From NCBI RefSeq assembly GCF_002266465.3, contig NZ_CP029427.2:3846501-3910500 (forward strand): DNA of 64,000 nt, read 5' to 3'. Below are positions 62,626 through 64,000 of the stretch, piece after piece (positions within the stretch are counted from its first letter, which is position 1; each line of letters opens with the position of its first letter). This stretch comes from Bradyrhizobium symbiodeficiens (lineage in GTDB: Bacteria > Pseudomonadota > Alphaproteobacteria > Rhizobiales > Xanthobacteraceae). A program made the position numbers and the translations under genes. The notes beneath the pieces were generated by a model. It was not told the origin of the DNA. It ran no database searches and was given only the letters and a program-made list of their open reading frames with translations.

Positions 62626-62824
62626 CGCATAGGCTCCAAATCTCCATCCAGACTGTCATATGGTGCGAGAACTATGCTGTGCCCACGCACAAGCGCCATC
62701 ACGTCCGGTCACAACGGCGGCACCGCGAGAGGCTGGCGATCGGCCCAATTGCACCGGCGCCATTTGGACTCCGTTCACCGAAAGCCGCTAGATCAGGGCG
62801 GATCCTCCGCGCCGAACAGCAGAC

Positions 62825-63127
62825 ATGGCCGACCTCAACGCCGTCCTTACCAGGCTCAACGACCGCCTGCTCCGCCTCGAAGGTGAATTGTTCGTGTTGC
62901 GTTCGCTGGCGCGCGCGACGCTGACGGCTGGCGACGACCACGCGGCGCGCATGCGCAAGCTGGTCGAGGCCGCAAAGATCGCGCTCGACGACGAGGCGAA
63001 GCGCCCTCTCGACAAACCGACACGAAAATATGTCGATGCAGCCACCGCGCTGGTGGAGGAATTGCTGGTCGAGCCGACATCGGCGCGGCCTCTGTTTACG
63101 GTGATCGACGGCGGCCGGCGCGACTGA
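62825..63127 (+). CDS. hypothetical helical protein
   Basis: A 100-residue protein: DLNAVLTRLNDRLLRLEGEL with SLARATLTAGDDHAARMRKL and KYVDAATALVEELLVEP. The amphipathic helices suggest a coiled-coil dimer. No known domain; codon use is host-like. Confidence 0.62.
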   Translation: MADLNAVLTRLNDRLLRLEGELFVLRSLARATLTAGDDHAARMRKLVEAAKIALDDEAKRPLDKPTRKYVDAATALVEELLVEPTSARPLFTVIDGGRRD

Positions 63128-63154
63128 ACGCGCCCGCCTCGGCACGGCGACTGA

Positions 63155-63574
63155 TTACCGCCCGTACATGCCGGGAGCGCGTGCGCCGTTCGGATAGCAC
63201 TGCCCGCGCGAATAGTTGTAATCGTAGCCGTCCGGACAGAGCCCGCCACGTCGTCCGTAGGCTTCGGGACGCCCGTAAGCGCCGGGCCCGTGCGCCCCGT
63301 TCGGGTAGCAGCTGCCGTTCGAATAATTGTAGTCGTAGCCGTCCGGGCAGAGCCCGCCGCGTCGTCCGTGGCCGCGTCCGGGCGGCCCGGTGTAGACGCC
63401 CGGCGCATGATAATCGTTGGGGTAGCAGTGGCCGTTCGAGTGGTTGAAATCATAGCCGTGCGGGCATCGTCCGCCCGGAGCAGCCCTGAACTGAACTTGC
63501 TCCACCGGAGGTGCCGGCGATGCCGCGGGCGCGGTTGCAAATGCCAGCAGGCCGGCCAGCGCAAGCTCAATCAT
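63155..63574 (-). CDS. secreted Cys/Gly/Tyr-rich protein with three tandem repeats
   Basis: A 139-residue protein with a signal peptide (MIELALAGLLAFATAPAASP). Three copies follow of a unit near 35-40 residues, each reading C-P-(H/D)-GYD-(F/Y)-N-(H/Y)-S-(N/R)-G-x-CYPN, followed by a Gly/Pro/Arg spacer. Two cysteines per unit could form one disulfide each. Copies two and three are nearly identical (GGLCPDGYDYNYS). The protein may be an envelope or matrix component; this is inference. Confidence 0.7.
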   Translation of the reverse strand: MIELALAGLLAFATAPAASPAPPVEQVQFRAAPGGRCPHGYDFNHSNGHCYPNDYHAPGVYTGPPGRGHGRRGGLCPDGYDYNYSNGSCYPNGAHGPGAYGRPEAYGRRGGLCPDGYDYNYSRGQCYPNGARAPGMYGR

Positions 63575-63735
63575 GACGTCTCCTCCAGATCACGGGGACA
63601 AGCCTTAGCAGGATTCGTATCCCACGAAACGACCCGGGGATTGAGACATGGCCGGCCTGAACCATGCATGAACCGGCCTTGGACTGCGACGATGCGTCGT
63701 CACCAGTCCTCGCCAGCGTTCGCCCCGCGGCCCGG

Positions 63736-63957
63736 CTAGACTGCTTTGGAATTTTCCGCCTTGAGCCGGCTGAGTCCGGCCTCGATGACCGCGATCTCCT
63801 CGTCGATCTTGCCGATCGGCAGGCTGAAATCATAGCCGCCGGACCTGCTCTTCAGATCGACCGCGAGCCGCTGCCTGTGCATCATCAACTCGTCGAGCCC
63901 GCGCCGGTTCTTCAGCCGCACATAGCTGTCGACGATCTGCTCAATTGCGCTCGGCAT
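63736..63957 (-). CDS. hypothetical helical protein
   Basis: A 73-residue protein starting MPSAIEQIVDSYVRLKNRRG, with a second helix PIGKIDEEIAVIEAGLSRLK. The frame extends to 63993, but this ATG begins the ordered helix. Function unknown. Nothing further is seen to the end of the window. Confidence 0.6.
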   Translation of the reverse strand: MPSAIEQIVDSYVRLKNRRGLDELMMHRQRLAVDLKSRSGGYDFSLPIGKIDEEIAVIEAGLSRLKAENSKAV

Positions 63958-64000
63958 GAAATCTGTCCCGGCAAAATGGCCCGCGCCGCGCACAAAGGCT

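Overview
The window is high-GC alphaproteobacterial chromosome and looks like Bradyrhizobium or a very close relative. The main reason is the cyclic beta-(1,3),(1,6)-glucan locus ndvC-ndvD-ndvB (28654-34031), a Bradyrhizobium trait. A bacterial phosphatidylcholine synthase, the sdhE-mfd / recG arrangement, IalB-family and UbiH-family proteins, and the long imperfect-palindrome intergenic repeats agree with this. All calls were made by reading the sequence; no database search was run.

Layout. 1-12.7 kb: end of an argD-type aminotransferase, a quinone oxidoreductase, a terC/pcs pair, a UbiH-like monooxygenase, an AEC transporter, hspQ, ialB, a peptide-type solute-binding protein followed by a degenerate adenylate-forming protein, and a degenerate GGDEF-like protein. 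12.8-27.4 kb: cspA, mfd, sdhE, recG, two NAD(P)-dependent dehydrogenases, a DUF502 membrane protein, glmS and glmU. Two reading frames here carry single-base frameshifts: glmU near its 3' end, and the membrane protein gene next to it. 27.5-34.0 kb: an MgtC-like protein and the ndv locus, with ndvC facing away from ndvD and ndvB.

34.5-49.7 kb is an integrated mobile element of about 15.2 kb inserted in a tRNA-Lys(UUU) gene. An exact 48-bp copy of the tRNA 3' half lies at each end, and a tyrosine integrase lies just inside the right end. The element also carries a large serine recombinase, a small serine resolvase with repeated half-sites just upstream, a SNase-like nuclease, an ATP-dependent DNA ligase, and a toxin-antitoxin pair with a readable promoter and operator. 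A replication-like module (winged-helix protein, PC4-like protein, RHH-like protein) has iteron-like repeats inside the winged-helix gene, as in lambda O. The rest is a set of tightly packed small phage-type genes. No terminase large subunit, portal, capsid or tail gene was recognised, so it resembles a satellite or a reduced prophage.

49.7-53.3 kb, beyond the right attachment site, holds decayed phage-type fragments and small hypothetical genes. 53.3-64 kb returns to core-like content: a second full-length Mfd-like helicase with a lysine-rich repetitive N-terminus, a possible small RNA, a Nudix hydrolase, an AI-2E/PerM-family protein, acetoacetate-CoA ligase and several small secreted or zinc-ribbon proteins, one built from three tandem repeats.
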